Shown piece after piece: positions 7,531-9,047 of a DNA stretch of 9,047 nt. The stretch comes from Acidobacteriota bacterium (GTDB taxonomy: Bacteria; Acidobacteriota; Terriglobia; Terriglobales; Acidobacteriaceae), in the NCBI GenBank assembly GCA_021809235.1, contig JAKBAG010000111.1, positions 1-9,047 on the forward strand, given 5' to 3'. Below the pieces are notes generated by a model that was given only the letters and a program-made list of their open reading frames with translations, did no database searches and was not told the origin of the DNA. The number at the start of each line of letters is the position of its first letter. The stretch's first letter is position 1. A program made the position numbers and the translations under genes.

Positions 7531-7563
7531 GACCACCAAGCGACTTGAAGGGAATGCTCTGCG
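7505..7563. terminator. Long hairpin between convergent nuoN and PRC/MgtE_N genes, candidate bidirectional terminator
   Basis: CGCAGAGC (7505-7512) is perfectly complementary to GCTCTGCG (7556-7563). Directly inside it TTCCCT (7515-7520) is complementary to AGGGAA (7549-7554), with only a 2x1 internal loop between the stems. Within the 28-base loop, CAAG (7537-7540) and CTTG (7544-7547) can form a further short stem. The structure reads the same way on both strands, covers the nuoN stop codon and ends one base before the stop of the opposite gene. No T-tract follows it on either strand, so it is not a textbook intrinsic terminator. It may stop or protect both transcripts. Confidence 0.5.
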
Positions 7564-7564
7564 G

Positions 7565-8842
7565 CTACAGCTTCTCAAACAGGAAGTGGATCACCTGGTC
7601 GGCATGGATAACGCCGACCAGATTGCCTGCCTCATTGACCACCGCCAGGCTGCGTAGGCTGTATTTGTCAAAAAGTTCGGCAACCTCTTTCTGATGCATA
7701 TCCACATGGCAGGTGATGAGCGGGGGTTCGGCAAGAGTGGACAGCTGCGCGGATGCGTCCGCCACAAGAATACGCTGGATGGGTACGGCAGCCGTGGGAC
7801 AGCCATGGGCATCCAGCAGGAAGATTTCTCCGACGGCAAGAGGATCGCCATCGAAGCTACGCAATGCAACAATGGCATCCTCGCAGCGGAAGTCCTGCGG
7901 TACAGCGACAAAATCTGTGGTCATACTGCCGGCGGCTGAGTCCTCGTCGAACTCCAGTAACTCCTCAACCTCCTGCCGCTCCTCCGGCTCCATCTCTTCC
8001 AGGATGGCCTCGGAGCGTTCTTCGGGTAGCTCGTTGAGCAGGTCAGCCGCTGCCGCGGGGTCCATTTCCTCCACAATATCGGCAATGCGCTCCTCATCGA
8101 GAGAATCAATGAGAGACTTCTGCAGCTTGGGCTCTACCTCTTCGAGTGTCTCGGCAGCTACTTCCTCATCCAGAGTTTTGAAGATGGCCTCGCGCTCGGC
8201 CGGAGCCAGATCAGCCAGAATCTCGGCCAAATCCGAGGGGTGAAGATTCGCCAGTCGCTCGTGCTCGATGCGTAACTTGACGCGACGGGCCGGGTCGACC
8301 TCGATGACGTCGACAAAGTGCCAGGGTATTGCTCTGGCATGGACGCGGACTGCGATTCCATCGAGCCAGCGGCGCGGCATCATCCCCTTCAAGACGCGTT
8401 GCAATGCGCCGCGCAACCCCACCTCTACCTCAGCCACACGCAGCAGATGCACACTGCCATGGCCCAGCCACTCCAGGCTTACGTCGTTGACGCGAACCAC
8501 CTTGCGGCCGTGAATGTCGATGATCTGGCGATCGATCAGATCCTGCCAGAGAAAGAGAAAGTTTTCATCCCCGGCCAGCGGCTGCAGCACCCTGGGAGAG
8601 CGCAGTTCCAGATTGCCTGCCGGGGTTTCAATCACTTCGGTGGAAGGCACAATCTGCCTACCTTCCCGGGTCTTCAGGATCAGACCGGCAACACGACCGG
8701 CATCGGCTCCCGTATGCACGGCGATGTCTCTAAGCCTGCCGTGCGTCTTGCCGGAGGCATCGGTAACGGATGCGCCCATCAGGGAACTCAGACTCACGCG
8801 GGTTGTGCTTCGCAGGTGCATCCGTGCTTGAGTGTAAAACAT
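7565..8842 (-). CDS. Soluble PRC-barrel / MgtE N-terminal / CBS-pair protein (no transporter domain)
   Basis: This is a 425-residue soluble protein. Residues about 16-85 (VSLSSLMGASVTDASG, then GRLRDIAV and VAGLILKTREGRQIVP) form a PRC-barrel-like segment, and about 97-185 a second related one (DLIDRQIIDIHGRKVVRVND). Residues 197-300 are the MgtE N-terminal superhelix, opening LHPSDLAEILADLAP and ending with ELLEFDEDSAAGSMTTDFVAV, the usual junction into CBS domains. Residues about 305-425 are a CBS pair, closing SLRSLAVVNEAGNLVGVIHAD. In MgtE these domains sense Mg2+ and gate a five-helix channel. Here the protein ends at FLFEKL straight after CBS2 and has no membrane helix, so a regulatory role is inferred. 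I recall similar proteins in Acidobacteria beside or fused to Nramp metal transporters, but none lies downstream here. ATG 8842 and ATG 8821 are both possible starts, and neither has a clear Shine-Dalgarno sequence. Confidence 0.85.
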   Translation of the reverse strand: MFYTQARMHLRSTTRVSLSSLMGASVTDASGKTHGRLRDIAVHTGADAGRVAGLILKTREGRQIVPSTEVIETPAGNLELRSPRVLQPLAGDENFLFLWQDLIDRQIIDIHGRKVVRVNDVSLEWLGHGSVHLLRVAEVEVGLRGALQRVLKGMMPRRWLDGIAVRVHARAIPWHFVDVIEVDPARRVKLRIEHERLANLHPSDLAEILADLAPAEREAIFKTLDEEVAAETLEEVEPKLQKSLIDSLDEERIADIVEEMDPAAAADLLNELPEERSEAILEEMEPEERQEVEELLEFDEDSAAGSMTTDFVAVPQDFRCEDAIVALRSFDGDPLAVGEIFLLDAHGCPTAAVPIQRILVADASAQLSTLAEPPLITCHVDMHQKEVAELFDKYSLRSLAVVNEAGNLVGVIHADQVIHFLFEKL

Positions 8843-8878
8843 TCGACCATGACTGCCGCAGCCGGGAAGCAGATTTGC

Positions 8879-8907
8879 TTGACAGAGCGAGGCTGAGCCT
8901 TGAAACT
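8879..8907 (+). promoter_or_regulatory. Candidate sigma-70 promoter for the rightmost gene
   Basis: A perfect TTGACA lies at 8879-8884 in the 105-bp region between the divergent genes. At 16-17 bases spacing the -10 candidates TGAAAC (8901) and GAAACT (8902) match only three of six consensus bases, so the call rests mainly on the -35 box. If used, transcription would begin near 8914 and would favour the ATG at 8948 as the start of the downstream gene. Confidence 0.3.
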
Positions 8908-8947
8908 GCGTATGTGCCGCGCAGATTTCCAGCCGTTCTGCCTGCGC

Positions 8948-9047
8948 ATGGCACCGTCAGGATCGCAATTGACCCACACCGGCTCAGAACGAATTCGGCT
9001 GCAATTGCCCTCCTCAATGGAGAGCGTCGCCCAGGTGGAAGCCGAGG
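8948..9047 (+). CDS. N-terminus of a probable RsbW-type ATP-binding / anti-sigma regulatory protein, 3' end outside window
   Basis: A frame open from an upstream TGA (8894-8896) to the end of the window encodes, from ATG 8948, about 33 residues ending SERIRLQLPSSMESVAQVEAE. The pattern of a beta-strand (IRLQLPSS) followed by a helix rich in Val, Ala and Glu is how many RsbW/SpoIIAB-like histidine-kinase-fold ATPases begin (compare xIxLxLPSxxExVxxxE). Such proteins bind ATP and regulate sigma factors or anti-anti-sigma factors. The ATP-binding N and G boxes would lie beyond the window, so the family call is tentative. Other possible starts are ATG 8912 and TTG 8900, the latter 7 bases after GAGG. 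The extra residues they would add (MCRADFQPFCLR) look non-coding. It is divergent from the PRC/MgtE_N gene. Confidence 0.5.
   Translation, partial: MAPSGSQLTHTGSERIRLQLPSSMESVAQVEAE

Noticed and set aside
8966..9007. Two CAATTG sites with a GAATTC between them near the right edge, looking like an operator array
   Set aside because: They fall inside the probable coding frame of the rightmost gene, and six-base palindromes at this density are not exceptional.
8730..9017. 95-codon - strand frame overlapping the start of the PRC/MgtE_N gene
   Set aside because: No recognisable features and it conflicts with both the recognised PRC domain and the + strand RsbW-like frame.

Overview
The window is the 3' half of a respiratory complex I (nuo) operon on the + strand. 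A metal-sensor-like gene follows on the - strand, and the start of a divergently transcribed gene sits at the right edge. Moderately high GC, the nuo gene order, the PRC/MgtE_N/CBS protein and a probable RsbW-type ATPase beside it suggest an environmental bacterium, most likely an Acidobacteriota (subdivision 1-like) lineage. That assignment is inference from remembered family resemblance, not from a marker gene.

Region 1 (1-7530): the end of nuoG, then nuoH, nuoJ, nuoK, nuoL, nuoM and nuoN. Together these encode the C-terminus of the large peripheral-arm subunit and all the proton-pumping membrane subunits seen here: H (quinone chamber), J and K (central hydrophilic axis), and L, M, N (antiporter-like pumps). 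J/K, K/L and M/N overlap by ATGA, and L/M are 4 bp apart, as expected of a translationally coupled operon. The exception is H/J. nuoI, which normally lies there and carries two [4Fe-4S] clusters, is absent, and a 120-bp non-coding gap occupies its place. NuoM is also unusual: it lacks three histidines seen in E. coli NuoM and is three residues shorter between its two channel lysines.

Region 2 (7505-7567): nuoN converges on the next gene with only 34 bp between stop codons. A long inverted repeat, with an 8+6 bp stem, spans the junction and could act as a bidirectional terminator.

Region 3 (7565-8842, - strand): a 425-residue soluble protein with two PRC-barrel-like segments, an MgtE N-terminal helical domain and a CBS pair. 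It has none of the MgtE transmembrane helices, so it is probably a regulatory or sensor protein and not a transporter.

Region 4 (8843-9047): a short divergent intergenic region with a perfect TTGACA -35-like box, then the first codons of a + strand gene running off the window. Its N-terminus resembles RsbW-type anti-sigma/ATP-binding proteins.

I found no CRISPR array, transposon, tRNA, rRNA or clear new defence-type system. The observations most worth checking are the missing nuoI and the altered NuoM.
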